A stretch of 64,000 bases of DNA from Occallatibacter riparius (GCF_025264625.1 NZ_CP093313.1:5580001-5644000), one strand, 5' to 3'. Counted from the first letter of the stretch, positions 1 through 9,723 are shown. A program made the numbers and translations. The notes: a model not told the origin generated them from the letters alone.

Positions 1-16
1 TTATGGTTGAGACTTT

Positions 17-3000
17 CTACTTCACTTCCGCGGTGAACTCGTAGGTGCCGGGTTGCAAGCGAGTGCCGGGTTCGCCGTTAGGGCCGGCGGCCGATTCCAT
101 GAATCCGTCGTATTTGCGTGTGCTGGTGATGGAGCCCTTTTCCGCATTGCTGATGAAGCCCGTGGTGTTCGCAGGGATCGTGATCTTCCACGTGGCTTTG
201 GTTCCCTGCACCGTCCATGCGGAGTGAATCGTTCCGTAGCTCGATGGGTAGGTGAAGTCCACGGAGCCTAGGCGCTTGTCGAACTGAGGATGAAGCATGA
301 TGGTGTGGAAACCGGCGTCAAGCGAGGATGCGTCAACGCCCGCTGCGTAGCGATAGATCCAGTCAGCCACTGCCCCGTAGGCATAGTGGTTGTAGGAGTT
401 CATGCTGGGATCCTTCTTCATCTCGTCGCCGTTCCAGCGCTCCCACGTGGTGGTTGCGCCGTGCTCAATGAGATAGCCCCAGGACGGGTACTTCGTGTTC
501 ATCAGGAGTTGATAGGCGACGTCGGCGTGGCCGGTCTTGGTGAGCTCTTCGAGGAGGTATGGCGTACCGAGAAAGCCGGTGCCAAGCAGGCCGTTATTAG
601 CCTGGATCTTGTCGACGAGCTTCTGCGCCGCCGCGGCGCGGAGATTGTCAGGAAGCAGATTCATGTGCAGTGCGAGGACATAGCCGGTCTGCGTGTCACC
701 GATGCCGGCAGCGGTGTCGTGGGTGCGCTCGCCCATGGGGTTCGGGCCCTTGTCCGCGCCGGCGACGAAGCCGTCGTCATGGACGAACTGCTTCTGGAAG
801 GCTGCGCGGATCTTGTCGAACATGGCGGCGTACTTCTGCTCGTCGGCGGTGCGGCCGGAGGCGTGCGCCATTTCGCGCAGCAGCGCTGCGTCGTAAGCCC
901 ACGATGCGGTGGCGATGAGCACCTGGTTGGTGCGACCTTCGGGAGCGAGCCAGTCACCGAAGGGAGTGCCGCCCTTGTTCTTCCAGAGGCCATCGGAGTT
1001 GGCATCTTCGATCGCGGCAACGTATTTCGTCATCGCATCCCAGTTCTGATCGATGATGCTGGTGTCGCCGGTCTGGAGCCACGCGGTCCACGGAATGATG
1101 ACGCCGGCATCGGACCAGCCGGGGCCGAAGCCAGTGTTCTCCTGACCGGTGCCAGGGGCGTAGATGCCGTACATCGCAGTATTAAATTGAGTGCCACGCA
1201 TGTCGCGAGAGAACTTGCGCGAGAAGGCGGCGAGGTCCATGTTGTAGCTGGCGGTGCGCCAGAAGACCTGCGCGTCGGCCATCCAGCCAAGACGCTCGTC
1301 GCGCTGCGGGCAGTCGGTGGGGATGCCGACGAAGTTGGAGCGCTGTCCCCAGACGATGTTGCTCCAGAGCTTGTTGATCATGTCGTTGCCGGTCTTGAGC
1401 TGCGCGGCGAACGGCGCGTCGGTGTGGAGGACGAGGACGGTGAGAGCGTCTTTGCCGGGATTTGATTTGAGGCCGGTGATCTCGGCATAGCGGAAACCGT
1501 GAAAGGTGAACTGCGGGGTGAACTCTTCGACACCGGTGCCGGCGAGAATGAAATGATCCGTGGCCTTGGCGGTACGGAGATTCTCTGTATACATTGTGCC
1601 GTCGTCGTTGAGGATTTCGGCGAAGCGGACTTTGACGTCGGTGCCGCGCGGGCCGGAGACGCGGAGCTTTTCGATGCCGGCCAGGTTCTGGCCGAAGTCG
1701 TAGATGTAGACGCCGGGGCTCGGCGAGCTCACGGCTTTGGCGTGCATCTCGCGTTCGACGCGAATGGGCTGATAGTCCTGGGCGAGGATGTCAATGGATT
1801 TGGGCTCGATGACCTCAACAGAGGGCCATTTCACCATCTCCACTTCTTTGAACGACCACAGTCGTGTCTTTCTTCCATCCTGTGATTCGCCATCATAGAG
1901 TTCGGAATGATCGATGTACGAAGAAGCTGCGTGCCAATCGCGATTCGTTGCAACCCACTCAACCGAGCCATCCCCATACTCGATTCGCAATTGCGCACGA
2001 AGGGCTGGCGGCGTGACTCCATAGTTGTTGGGCTGCTGGAACCATTCCAGGGGCGTTGAGTACCAACCGGGAGCGAGCAGCGCACCGATGGCGTTGTTCC
2101 CCTGCGCCAATAGAGAAGTCACGTCGTGCGTCTGGTAGACCACGCGCTCCCGATAGTCCGTCCAGCCCGGGGCGAAGTAGTCTTCGCCGACGCGTTTGCC
2201 ATTGAGGAACATCTCGTAATCGCCAAGAGCCGTTGAGTAGAGACGGGCAGACTTTACGGGCTTGCTCAGGTTGAAGTCGCTGCGGAGAGCCTTCACGGAA
2301 TCCGGAATCCACGGGTTGCCGAGCGGGGCCTCATCGCCGCGGGATTGCGTGAATTCCACAGCGGACTTCCATGACGAGTCGTCGAAGGACTTCTGCTGCC
2401 AGCCGTCGGCTGCATGTGTTGAGGTCTTCCAGGCTTGGCTGCTGGCAAAGGTAGCTGTAGTTCCGTCGGCGTACTGCACGAAAATGGTCGCGATGAGCGG
2501 CGGCGCGTCTTTGCCGTTGCGGCGCACTACGTAGACAACGGATTCAAGCGCCAGGATGTTGTCGCCCTGCGCGAGTTTGCCGGTGATGTCGGCGCGCACG
2601 AATTTCTTCCACGGCATCTGATGCCAGGCGGGGAACGGAGAGGCTTCGATCACCTGCGTGCCGTTGATCCAGGCGGCCACAGTGTCCTGTGCGGTGGCAT
2701 AGAGGGTGGCGGACTTTACGGGCTTGTCGATTCGGATGGACGCGCGGTATTGGAATTCTGCGGGAGGCTTCTCCTCGGAGATGAGCGACTCTGCTTCGGG
2801 GCTGGCGATCCATTTGGCTGAGGCGTGGCGGACTGCGGCTTCTTCGGCGGTTTCGTAGCCGATCCAGTCGGCTTTCCAGGCGTCCTGGGTCATGAGGCCG
2901 GTTTCCCACCAGGAGGTCTTTGCCGCGGGGTAAGCTTTGCCGCCGATCCCATAGACGGTGACGCTCCAGTAGTAGCGTGCGGAGGGCTGGAGGGCGGGTC

Positions 3001-3331
3001 CGGCATAGCGGATGTTCATGGACTGCGACGATTCGACCCGGCCGGTGGTCCAGTAGGCCAGAACGTTGTCACCCGGAACCGTAGCGGGTTTGGCGAACAC
3101 AGTCAGCTGGTAGGCGGTCTGCTTGGCGCCCGGGGCGGCGTCGTCGAGACGCCAAGAAAAGCTTGGGGTGGGGTCGTCGATGCCGAGGGGAGTGGTGAGA
3201 TTGTCGACGCGCAGATCGACGGGACCGGTGACGGTTGCCGCGCAGAGGAGGGTTGCGCTGTGCAGAGTTCCAACGACGATGGCGGCAGACAGCAGACTCC
3301 GGACAATCCCGCTCAACGAGCGCAGGTTCAT
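17..3331 (-). CDS. Secreted alpha-L-rhamnosidase, GH78 family
   Basis: Predicted exported glycoside hydrolase of 1104 residues that removes terminal alpha-L-rhamnose from plant or microbial glycans. The ATG at 3331 is preferred over an in-frame start 42 bases upstream because GAGGAAAG lies just before it and a signal peptide with a long hydrophobic core follows directly. Domain order fits GH78: N-terminal beta domains including two sugar-binding-like modules, a Bac_rhamnosid_N region, then the (alpha/alpha)6 barrel. The barrel carries DCPQRDERLGW and GATTTWERW, which contain the conserved acidic residues of the family, followed by a C-terminal beta domain. It is transcribed alone, divergently from rdgB. 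Family assignment is firm; the natural substrate is not visible. Confidence 0.93.
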   Translation of the reverse strand: MNLRSLSGIVRSLLSAAIVVGTLHSATLLCAATVTGPVDLRVDNLTTPLGIDDPTPSFSWRLDDAAPGAKQTAYQLTVFAKPATVPGDNVLAYWTTGRVESSQSMNIRYAGPALQPSARYYWSVTVYGIGGKAYPAAKTSWWETGLMTQDAWKADWIGYETAEEAAVRHASAKWIASPEAESLISEEKPPAEFQYRASIRIDKPVKSATLYATAQDTVAAWINGTQVIEASPFPAWHQMPWKKFVRADITGKLAQGDNILALESVVYVVRRNGKDAPPLIATIFVQYADGTTATFASSQAWKTSTHAADGWQQKSFDDSSWKSAVEFTQSRGDEAPLGNPWIPDSVKALRSDFNLSKPVKSARLYSTALGDYEMFLNGKRVGEDYFAPGWTDYRERVVYQTHDVTSLLAQGNNAIGALLAPGWYSTPLEWFQQPNNYGVTPPALRAQLRIEYGDGSVEWVATNRDWHAASSYIDHSELYDGESQDGRKTRLWSFKEVEMVKWPSVEVIEPKSIDILAQDYQPIRVEREMHAKAVSSPSPGVYIYDFGQNLAGIEKLRVSGPRGTDVKVRFAEILNDDGTMYTENLRTAKATDHFILAGTGVEEFTPQFTFHGFRYAEITGLKSNPGKDALTVLVLHTDAPFAAQLKTGNDMINKLWSNIVWGQRSNFVGIPTDCPQRDERLGWMADAQVFWRTASYNMDLAAFSRKFSRDMRGTQFNTAMYGIYAPGTGQENTGFGPGWSDAGVIIPWTAWLQTGDTSIIDQNWDAMTKYVAAIEDANSDGLWKNKGGTPFGDWLAPEGRTNQVLIATASWAYDAALLREMAHASGRTADEQKYAAMFDKIRAAFQKQFVHDDGFVAGADKGPNPMGERTHDTAAGIGDTQTGYVLALHMNLLPDNLRAAAAQKLVDKIQANNGLLGTGFLGTPYLLEELTKTGHADVAYQLLMNTKYPSWGYLIEHGATTTWERWNGDEMKKDPSMNSYNHYAYGAVADWIYRYAAGVDASSLDAGFHTIMLHPQFDKRLGSVDFTYPSSYGTIHSAWTVQGTKATWKITIPANTTGFISNAEKGSITSTRKYDGFMESAAGPNGEPGTRLQPGTYEFTAEVK

Positions 3332-3420
3332 AGCTTTCCTCGGGTTGATTTTCAAAACAGAAACATTGTGCATTTCGAACCGCGTGTTTGGGAAGCGATT
3401 TCTCTCGGTACACTCAAACC

Positions 3421-4053
3421 ATGATTCTTCGGCTTTTTGCCGCTACGACGAGCCAGGGAAAGCTGCGCGATTTCCGGACCGCTGCGGACGCGCACGGCAT
3501 AGCGATCGTGCCGCTGGTGAACCTTGATTCGATCACTCCACCGGATGAAACCGGAACGACATTCGAGGATAACGCGAAGCTCAAGGCAGTCTACTATTCG
3601 CAGTTTGCGCCGGGCGAACTGGTGGTAGCGGACGATTCGGGGCTTGAGGTAGACGCGCTGCACGGCGCACCCGGGGTGCGGTCAGCGCGGTATGCGGCCG
3701 ATGCGGGCTTGGTGGACTCGCCCGATGTCCCGATGGACAACACCGACGTTTGGAACAACATGCTGCTGCTGCAGCGCATGGCCACTGTGCCCGAGGCGGA
3801 GAGGGCGGCCCGCTATCGGTGCGTGCTGGCGGCCGCGCGCGACGGCAAGGTCGTGACAACTGCGGACGGCACTGTGGAGGGCGTGATCATTCAGGCTCCG
3901 CGCGGGACGGGCGGCTTTGGGTACGATCCTCTCTTTTATCTGCCGGAGCTGGATGCGACGATGGCAGAGATCACGCTCGAGAAGAAGCTGACGTTGAGCC
4001 ATCGCGGGCGGGCCATTGAGGCGCTGCTTGCGAAGATTGAGCGTCTGGCGTGA
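3421..4053 (+). CDS. rdgB: Non-canonical purine NTP pyrophosphatase (RdgB/HAM1)
   Basis: Cytosolic house-cleaning enzyme that hydrolyses dITP, ITP and XTP to monophosphates and pyrophosphate, keeping deaminated purines out of nucleic acids. The 210-residue product shows the family pattern in order: TTSQGKLRDF near the N-terminus (substrate loop), FEDNAKLKA, VVADDSGLEVDAL with the metal-binding acidic pair, GAPGVRSARYA, GTGGFGYDPLFYLPE and SHRGRA near the end. An in-frame start 33 bases upstream would add residues the family lacks, so ATG 3421 is used; its Shine-Dalgarno is weak. The 89-base gap to the divergent rhamnosidase gene must hold both promoters. Confidence 0.95.
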   Translation: MILRLFAATTSQGKLRDFRTAADAHGIAIVPLVNLDSITPPDETGTTFEDNAKLKAVYYSQFAPGELVVADDSGLEVDALHGAPGVRSARYAADAGLVDSPDVPMDNTDVWNNMLLLQRMATVPEAERAARYRCVLAAARDGKVVTTADGTVEGVIIQAPRGTGGFGYDPLFYLPELDATMAEITLEKKLTLSHRGRAIEALLAKIERLA

Positions 4054-4163
4054 TCAAGTGATCATGATCGACTTGCTTGTTTACTGACTTCATAAGGAAG
4101 CGATGAGTTGTTGAGCGCGACGGAAAACTGGTGAAGCGAAGCGATTTAACTTGGTACGCATCC

Positions 4164-4193
4164 TTGACGATGGTAACGTGCGTTCCGAATAAT
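4164..4193 (+). promoter_or_regulatory. Probable sigma-70 promoter of the sdh operon
   Basis: TTGACG at 4164-4169 and AATAAT at 4188-4193 are separated by 18 bases, close to the sigma-70 consensus. It lies in the 234-base gap after rdgB and would give a leader of about 90 bases before sdhC. Seen by eye only. Confidence 0.45.
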
Positions 4194-4287
4194 GCTAAGG
4201 GTAATTTGCGTCACATCTTCGTCCCTCTATCCGACACGCAACCCTTCCGGAATCCGGATCAGCCAGCCTCCAGGAGCTGACATTTCA

Positions 4288-5043
4288 ATGGCAACAGCCC
4301 AACATCCCGCGGCGCCCAAACTTCGCGCCGGAGTGCAGCCGCTCCGCGCCGGCGAGGGTAACTCGTTCATCTGGCGCAAGCTGCATTCGCTGCTCGGCAT
4401 CATTCCTATCGGCGCATTTCTGATCGAGCATCTGCTGTCGAACTTCGAGGCGCTCAAAGGCCCTGTGGCCTACGCTGCGCAGGTGAGGTTCCTCAATTCG
4501 CTGCCGCTGGTGCGCGTGCTGGAGTGGACGTTCATCTTCCTGCCGCTTGCGTATCACGGCTTTTACGGCGTCTACATCTGGCTGCGCGGCAAGTCGAACG
4601 TGGTGTATTACCCGTGGGCCGGCAACTGGATGTACGTTGCCCAGCGCTGGACGGGCTTGATTTCGCTGCTCTACATCGGACAGCACGTTTGGCGTCAGCG
4701 GTTCTCTGGCGTTGATCTGCCGGAGCATCCGGGCGCGGCGTTCTGGAAGGTGCAGCAGGAACTGTCGCATCCCATCATGCTCGCCATCTACGCGATTGCG
4801 ATGATTGCGGTGTGCTGGCACTTTGCGTATGGCGTGTGGCTCTTCGCGGCGAAGTGGGGCATCACTCCGGGTGAGACGGCACGGCGGCGGTTCGGCTGGA
4901 TCTGCCTGGCCGGCGGCGTTCTGCTCTGCATCATGGGACTGGCTAGCATGTGGGCGTTTATCAGCCCGAAGTATCAGAACGCTCCACAGGAAGTGCCTGT
5001 GAACCAGTCTGTGGTGCAGTTGCAGAGTGTCAGCGTTTCGTAG
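4288..5043 (+). CDS. sdhC: Succinate dehydrogenase cytochrome b subunit
   Basis: Membrane anchor of succinate:quinone oxidoreductase, 251 residues with five predicted membrane segments. This single-anchor form, followed by flavoprotein and then iron-sulfur gene, fits the di-heme type-B complexes of Bacillus and Wolinella. Histidines in membrane contexts (RKLHS, LAYHGFYG, YIGQHVW, CWHFAYG) are the likely axial ligands of two hemes b. ATG 4288 is chosen because AGGAG lies 11 bases upstream; an in-frame ATG at 4192 would add 32 polar residues and overlap the likely promoter. It heads the operon. Confidence 0.92.
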   Translation: MATAQHPAAPKLRAGVQPLRAGEGNSFIWRKLHSLLGIIPIGAFLIEHLLSNFEALKGPVAYAAQVRFLNSLPLVRVLEWTFIFLPLAYHGFYGVYIWLRGKSNVVYYPWAGNWMYVAQRWTGLISLLYIGQHVWRQRFSGVDLPEHPGAAFWKVQQELSHPIMLAIYAIAMIAVCWHFAYGVWLFAAKWGITPGETARRRFGWICLAGGVLLCIMGLASMWAFISPKYQNAPQEVPVNQSVVQLQSVSVS

Positions 5044-5054
5044 GGAGTGAGATC

Positions 5055-5537
5055 GTGCCGGCAGAGGTGACAACGGAAGCACGTATCGATTGGCAGGCGT
5101 TCCAGGACGCAGCGCCGGAGGTTGTGACGGCGATGCGCGCTATTGGGGCTGCTGTCCATCACTCCGGGCTGGAGCGCGATCTTCTAGAACTGGTCAAGCT
5201 ACGTGCTTCGCAATTGAACGGCTGCGCATTTTGCCTGCAGTTCCATCTGAACGATGCCCGCAAGCTGGGCGTGAGGGGCGAGAAGCTCGATTTGCTGGCT
5301 GCATGGCGGGATGCGGGAATCTACTCGGAGCGGGAGTCGGCTGCCCTGGCGTGGACTGAGTGCGTGACATTGCAGAATCAGCATCACGTCGACGACCAGG
5401 CATTTGCCGAAGTCTCCAGGCATTTCTCAGAGCGCGAAATTACGTTTCTGACCATCGCGATTGGACACATCAACTTCTGGAACCGGGTAGCGGCGCCGTT
5501 TCGCTTCACGCCGCCGATTCCGCGTTCTGCTGCGTAG
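5055..5537 (+). CDS. AhpD/carboxymuconolactone decarboxylase-like protein
   Basis: A 160-residue alkylhydroperoxidase-D fold protein. The signature ELVKLRASQLNGCAFCLQFH contains the CxxC redox pair and the downstream histidine of the AhpD active site, so thiol peroxidase or disulfide activity is plausible; many relatives are uncharacterised. GTG at 5055 is the start because AGGGAG lies seven bases upstream and the codon follows the sdhC stop by 11 bases. Its place between sdhC and sdhA is unusual and suggests co-expression with succinate dehydrogenase, perhaps against peroxide formed at the flavin. That role is inference. Confidence 0.85.
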   Translation: MPAEVTTEARIDWQAFQDAAPEVVTAMRAIGAAVHHSGLERDLLELVKLRASQLNGCAFCLQFHLNDARKLGVRGEKLDLLAAWRDAGIYSERESAALAWTECVTLQNQHHVDDQAFAEVSRHFSEREITFLTIAIGHINFWNRVAAPFRFTPPIPRSAA

Positions 5538-5572
5538 CATTGCTTTGGGTGCAAGAAAGGATTCCTTAGAAA

Positions 5573-7354
5573 ATGGCGGCATCACCCAGAATCATCGTGG
5601 TTGGCGGCGGCCTGGCAGGCCTGGCGGCGGTTATCAAGATCGCCGAGGCGGGCGGCAGCGTCGACCTGTTTTCGATTGTCCCGGTCAAGCGCTCGCATAG
5701 CGTGTGCGCGCAGGGCGGAATCAATGCCGCCAAGAACCTGAAGGGCGAAGGCGACACCACCTGGCAGCACTTTGACGACACAATTTACGGCGGCGACTTT
5801 CTCGCCAACCAGACGCCCGTGAAGGCGATGTGCGAGGCTGCGCCGGCGATTATCGATCTGCTGGATCGCATGGGCGTGCCGTTCAACCGCACTCCCGAGG
5901 GACTGCTCGATTTCCGCCGGTTTGGCGGCACGCTGTATCACCGCACCGCATTTGCAGGCGCGACGACGGGCCAGCAGCTTCTGTACGCGCTCGACGAACA
6001 GGTGCGGCGCTACGAGGCCGAGGGCAAGGTTAAGAAGTACGAGGGCTGGGAGTTTCTGTCGGCCATTGTCGACGGCAAGGGCGTGTGCCGTGGTATCACG
6101 GCGATGGACCTCCGCACGATGGAACTGAAGGCCTTCCCTGCCGAGGCTGTGATCCTGGCGACGGGTGGTATTGGGGCGATTTTCGGCAAGAGCACTAACT
6201 CGGTTGTGTGTACGGGGTCGGCGCAGGCTGCGGTGTTCCAGCAGGGCGCCTACTACGCGAACGGCGAGTTCATCCAGGTGCATCCGACGTCGATTCCCGG
6301 CGAGGACAAGCTGCGACTGATGTCGGAGTCGGCGCGCGGCGAAGGCGGCCGCGTGTGGGTTCCGAAGAAGGCCAGCGACCCGCGGCCGTGGAAACAGATT
6401 CCCGAGAGCGAGCGCCTCTACTTCCTTGAAGAGTGGTACCCGAAGTACGGCAACCTGGTTCCTCGCGACGTGGCCACACGCGCAATTCATAAGGTCGTCT
6501 ACGAACTCGGCCTCGGCCTCGATGGCCAGCCGATGGTTTACCTCGACCTGACGCACATTGACCGCGCCACGCTGAACCGCAAGCTCGAAGGTATCCTCGA
6601 GATTTACGAAAAGTTCGTCGGTGACGATCCACGCGAAGTGCCAATGAAGATCTTCCCCGGCATGCACTACACGATGGGCGGCCTGTGGGTGGACTTCAAC
6701 CAGATGACCAACATTCCTGGTTTGTTTGCCGCAGGCGAGTGCGAGTACCAGTACCACGGCGCGAACCGCCTGGGCGCGAACTCGCTGGTGAGCTGCATTC
6801 ACGGCGGATTCTCTGCTGGCCCAATCGCGCTGAAATATGCGAAGAACGTGCCCGCTGCCGAGGGCGATGGCGGCGCGGCTGCGGAGATCGCACGCCAGGC
6901 GGAGCTCAACAAGCAGCTCATCACCAACCAGGGCAACGAGAATCCGTTCCGTATCTGGCGCGAACTGGGCGCAACGATGACGGAGCACGCCACGGTTACT
7001 CGCTATAACAAGGGCCTCAAACTGGCTGACCAGAAGATCGTGGAGCTCACCGAGCGCTACGACAACGTGAACCTGGCCGACAAGAGCCAGTGGGCCAACA
7101 CCAGCTTCGCGTTCGCGCGGCAGTTGAAGAACATGCTGGAGCTCTCGCGCGTGGTGGTGCAGGGCGCGCTGTTACGCGATGAATCGCGCGGCGCGCACTA
7201 CAAGCCGGACTTCCCGGAGCGCAACGACGAGAAGTTTTTGAAGACGACGAAGGCCAGCTACACGGGCACCATCGAAGGCCCGAAGTTCGAGTTTGAAGAT
7301 GTGGACACGCAGTTCATCAAGCCACGCCCGCGCCGTTACGACGCAGCAAAGTAA
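5573..7354 (+). CDS. sdhA: Succinate dehydrogenase flavoprotein subunit
   Basis: Catalytic subunit of 593 residues that oxidises succinate to fumarate with covalently bound FAD. It has the N-terminal dinucleotide-binding GGGLAGLAA, then KRSHSVCAQGG, whose His42 is the expected covalent FAD attachment site. HPTSIPGEDKLRLMSESARG carries active-site histidine and arginine positions, and GMHYTMGGLWVD and GANRLGANSL complete the substrate and FAD regions. Length is normal for type-B enzymes. The gene follows the AhpD-like gene by 35 bases and precedes sdhB by 15, so the operon is sdhC-ahpD-sdhA-sdhB. Confidence 0.97.
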   Translation: MAASPRIIVVGGGLAGLAAVIKIAEAGGSVDLFSIVPVKRSHSVCAQGGINAAKNLKGEGDTTWQHFDDTIYGGDFLANQTPVKAMCEAAPAIIDLLDRMGVPFNRTPEGLLDFRRFGGTLYHRTAFAGATTGQQLLYALDEQVRRYEAEGKVKKYEGWEFLSAIVDGKGVCRGITAMDLRTMELKAFPAEAVILATGGIGAIFGKSTNSVVCTGSAQAAVFQQGAYYANGEFIQVHPTSIPGEDKLRLMSESARGEGGRVWVPKKASDPRPWKQIPESERLYFLEEWYPKYGNLVPRDVATRAIHKVVYELGLGLDGQPMVYLDLTHIDRATLNRKLEGILEIYEKFVGDDPREVPMKIFPGMHYTMGGLWVDFNQMTNIPGLFAAGECEYQYHGANRLGANSLVSCIHGGFSAGPIALKYAKNVPAAEGDGGAAAEIARQAELNKQLITNQGNENPFRIWRELGATMTEHATVTRYNKGLKLADQKIVELTERYDNVNLADKSQWANTSFAFARQLKNMLELSRVVVQGALLRDESRGAHYKPDFPERNDEKFLKTTKASYTGTIEGPKFEFEDVDTQFIKPRPRRYDAAK

Positions 7355-7369
7355 AACGGGAGACTGACA

Positions 7370-8119
7370 ATGGCAAACAAAACCGTTCAATTCGAAATCA
7401 AGCGCCAGGCCAGCCCCGACCAGCCAGCTGTCTGGGAGAAGTTCGAACTCGAGTGGCGCCCGGGCATGAACGTCATCTCCGCCATGATGGAGATTGCCGC
7501 GAACCCGGTGACCGCGGACGGCAAGCCGACAACGCCGATCACGTACGACTCCAATTGTCTCGAGGAGATTTGCGGATCCTGCGCCATGCGCATCAACGGC
7601 AAGGCGCGTATGGCGTGCTCGGCGCTCGTTGATAATCTGGAACAGCCGATCAAGGTTGAGCCGCTGTCGAAGTTCCCGCTGGTGCGCGATTTGCAGGTCG
7701 ACCGCTCGGTGCTTTTCGAGAACCTGATGCGGGTGAAGGCCTGGGTTCCGGTCGACGGGACTTACGATCTGGGTTCTGGCCCGCGTGTGTATCCGCAGAC
7801 GCAGGAAGCGAACTATCCGCTTTCAAACTGCATTAGCTGCACATGCTGCATGGAGGTCTGCCCGCAGTTCAACGATGCCACCGGCTTTGTGGGCGCGGCG
7901 ACCATCGCGCAGGTGAAGCTGTTCAACAATCACCCCACAGGCAAGGTGTTCAAGGAAGAGCGCCTGCGTGCGCTGGCCGGTGATGGCGGCGTTCAGGAAT
8001 GCGGTTATGCGCAGAACTGCGTTGAGGCGTGCCCCAAGAGCATCCCGCTGACGGACGCGATCAGCGATGTGGGCAGGGATGTGGTGGTGCAGAAGGCGAA
8101 GGACTGGCTGCGGAAATAG
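7370..8119 (+). CDS. sdhB: Succinate dehydrogenase iron-sulfur subunit
   Basis: Electron-transfer subunit of 249 residues that passes electrons from FAD to quinone. All three cluster sites are intact: Cys63, Cys68, Cys71 and Cys83 for [2Fe-2S]; CISCTCCMEVCP with Cys154, Cys157, Cys160 and Cys164 for [4Fe-4S]; and CGYAQNCVEACPKSIPL with Cys211, Cys217 and Cys221 for [3Fe-4S]. GGGAGA lies just before the ATG. It is the last gene of the operon and is followed by a strong terminator. Confidence 0.97.
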   Translation: MANKTVQFEIKRQASPDQPAVWEKFELEWRPGMNVISAMMEIAANPVTADGKPTTPITYDSNCLEEICGSCAMRINGKARMACSALVDNLEQPIKVEPLSKFPLVRDLQVDRSVLFENLMRVKAWVPVDGTYDLGSGPRVYPQTQEANYPLSNCISCTCCMEVCPQFNDATGFVGAATIAQVKLFNNHPTGKVFKEERLRALAGDGGVQECGYAQNCVEACPKSIPLTDAISDVGRDVVVQKAKDWLRK

Positions 8120-8140
8120 TCGCCGGCTGGCTGATGTGAA

Positions 8141-8177
8141 GAGGGGCGCGGCTTCGGCCGCGCCCCTCTTGTTTTCT
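8141..8177 (+). terminator. Rho-independent terminator of the sdh operon
   Basis: A perfect 12-bp GC-rich stem (8141-8152 with 8157-8168) closed by a TTCG tetraloop is followed by TTGTTTTCT. It begins 21 bases after the sdhB stop. It also lies 35 bases beyond the convergent nuoN stop, but the T-rich tail fits plus-strand transcription. Confidence 0.9.
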
Positions 8178-8202
8178 GTTCCAGTTGTGTGTTCCCTGCC
8201 CT

Positions 8203-9723
8203 TTAGAACTTCGCGATCCAATTCTGCAGCAGGCTTGGCAGGCATCCGAGTACAACTACAGCGGCCGCGATGAGCAGGAGCACAATCATCGTGACCGGAT
8301 GCACGCGGATTGGGGCCTCATCGACGGCGGGCATCACGTACGCGCGCTTGAGGACCTGCAGGTAGTAGTAGAGCGATACGGCACTGAAGGCCACAGCCAG
8401 CGCCACGAGTACGAATGGAATCACTCCGGCATCTACCGACAGCACCGCTGCGAACAAGTTGAACTTCGCCCAGAAGCCGACCAGCGGCGGAATGCCGGCA
8501 AGCGAGAGGAACAGTACCAGCAAGACTGCGGCGAGCAAGGGATTGCGCTTGCTCAGGCCGAGGAAACCGTCGAGGCGATCGGTGCCGGTGGCGCTCTCGA
8601 TTACGCCGATGACGCCAAATGCGGCGATGGTGGTCACACCGTAGGTGAGGATGTAGTAGAGGATTGCCGACGCACCGCGCGAGGACAGGTACGCCAGGGC
8701 GGTGAGCATGTAACCGGCATGCGCGATCGCGGAGTAGGCGAGCAGACGTCGTACGCTGATCTGGGCGAGCGCGGCGAGATTGCCTACGACCATCGATGCA
8801 GCAGCCAATATCGCAAGCAGCAGCGACCACTGGTAGGAGAGGCCGTCGAAGTGCTTCAGCACCGACCCGTCCTGCACCACGACCATGCGCACCATGTGCA
8901 CATTGCCGAACGGGCGCAGAATCGCCATGCCAATCCCGATGAGCAGCGCGAAGCTTGCCACCTTCGAGACCGAAGCGATGAATGCCGCGGCAGGAGCGGG
9001 CGCGCCTTCATATGCATCCGGAGCCCACAGGTGGAACGGCACCGCGGCGACCTTGAATCCGAGTCCTGCCGCAACCAAAACGAGAGCCACGTAGAACAGC
9101 GGACTGCCTGATCCGTACGAGGTGATGGATCCCAGTACCACCTGGTGGAGATTGGTTGATCCCGTGAGTCCGTAGAGGTAGCTGAAGCCGAACAGCAGGA
9201 ACGCTGCCGACATGCCGCCGAAGAGGTAGTACTTCATTGCCGCTTCAGCGCTACGGCCGGATTGCTTGGCGAACGCCGTGATGACATAGAGGCCGAGACT
9301 GAGCAGCTCGAGTCCGATGAAGATGATGAGCAGGTCTTGCGCGCCGGCGATGAGCAGGCCGCCGGTTGCGGACATCAATACGATGGCGACATACTCGCCG
9401 ACGTGACGCGTGAAGGCCGCGTCGACGAGGAAGACGAGCGTGAGCCCGGTGAGGACCAGGATGCCGATCTGCGCGACAGAGACCAATCCGCCGGTGACCA
9501 AGAGCGCGGTGTTCGCAGTGCCGTCGATGGAGAACATGCCGCCGCCCGGCATCAGCCAGAGCGCGGCGATGCAGCCGGCAATGCCGAGCAGAGCCGCGAC
9601 AGATGCGCGCACATTCAGCGCAGCGCGGCGTAGGAATGCCAGATCGATAATCAGCACCAGCAGTGCTGCGACTTCAAGCGCCGTCTCCGGCAGCGTTATG
9701 CGGAAGAGATCTGCGTAGTTCAT
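8203..9723 (-). CDS. nuoN: NADH-quinone oxidoreductase subunit N
   Basis: Antiporter-like membrane subunit of complex I, 506 residues with about 14 predicted membrane helices; one of the proton-translocating modules of the membrane arm. Its ATG overlaps the stop of the upstream nuoM copy as ATGA, indicating translational coupling. It is the last gene of the twelve-gene operon and converges on sdhB. The Mrp-antiporter core (KVAAVPFHLWAPDAYEGAP) is intact. Confidence 0.95.
   Translation of the reverse strand: MNYADLFRITLPETALEVAALLVLIIDLAFLRRAALNVRASVAALLGIAGCIAALWLMPGGGMFSIDGTANTALLVTGGLVSVAQIGILVLTGLTLVFLVDAAFTRHVGEYVAIVLMSATGGLLIAGAQDLLIIFIGLELLSLGLYVITAFAKQSGRSAEAAMKYYLFGGMSAAFLLFGFSYLYGLTGSTNLHQVVLGSITSYGSGSPLFYVALVLVAAGLGFKVAAVPFHLWAPDAYEGAPAPAAAFIASVSKVASFALLIGIGMAILRPFGNVHMVRMVVVQDGSVLKHFDGLSYQWSLLLAILAAASMVVGNLAALAQISVRRLLAYSAIAHAGYMLTALAYLSSRGASAILYYILTYGVTTIAAFGVIGVIESATGTDRLDGFLGLSKRNPLLAAVLLVLFLSLAGIPPLVGFWAKFNLFAAVLSVDAGVIPFVLVALAVAFSAVSLYYYLQVLKRAYVMPAVDEAPIRVHPVTMIVLLLIAAAVVVLGCLPSLLQNWIAKF

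Noticed and set aside
290..1465. 391-codon plus-strand frame
   Set aside because: Lies wholly inside the rhamnosidase gene on the other strand; composition is Val/Arg/Gly-rich with no domain. Shadow of high-GC codon use.
5582..6988. 468-codon minus-strand frame
   Set aside because: Antisense to sdhA, which has complete catalytic motifs; arginine/histidine-rich without a recognisable fold.
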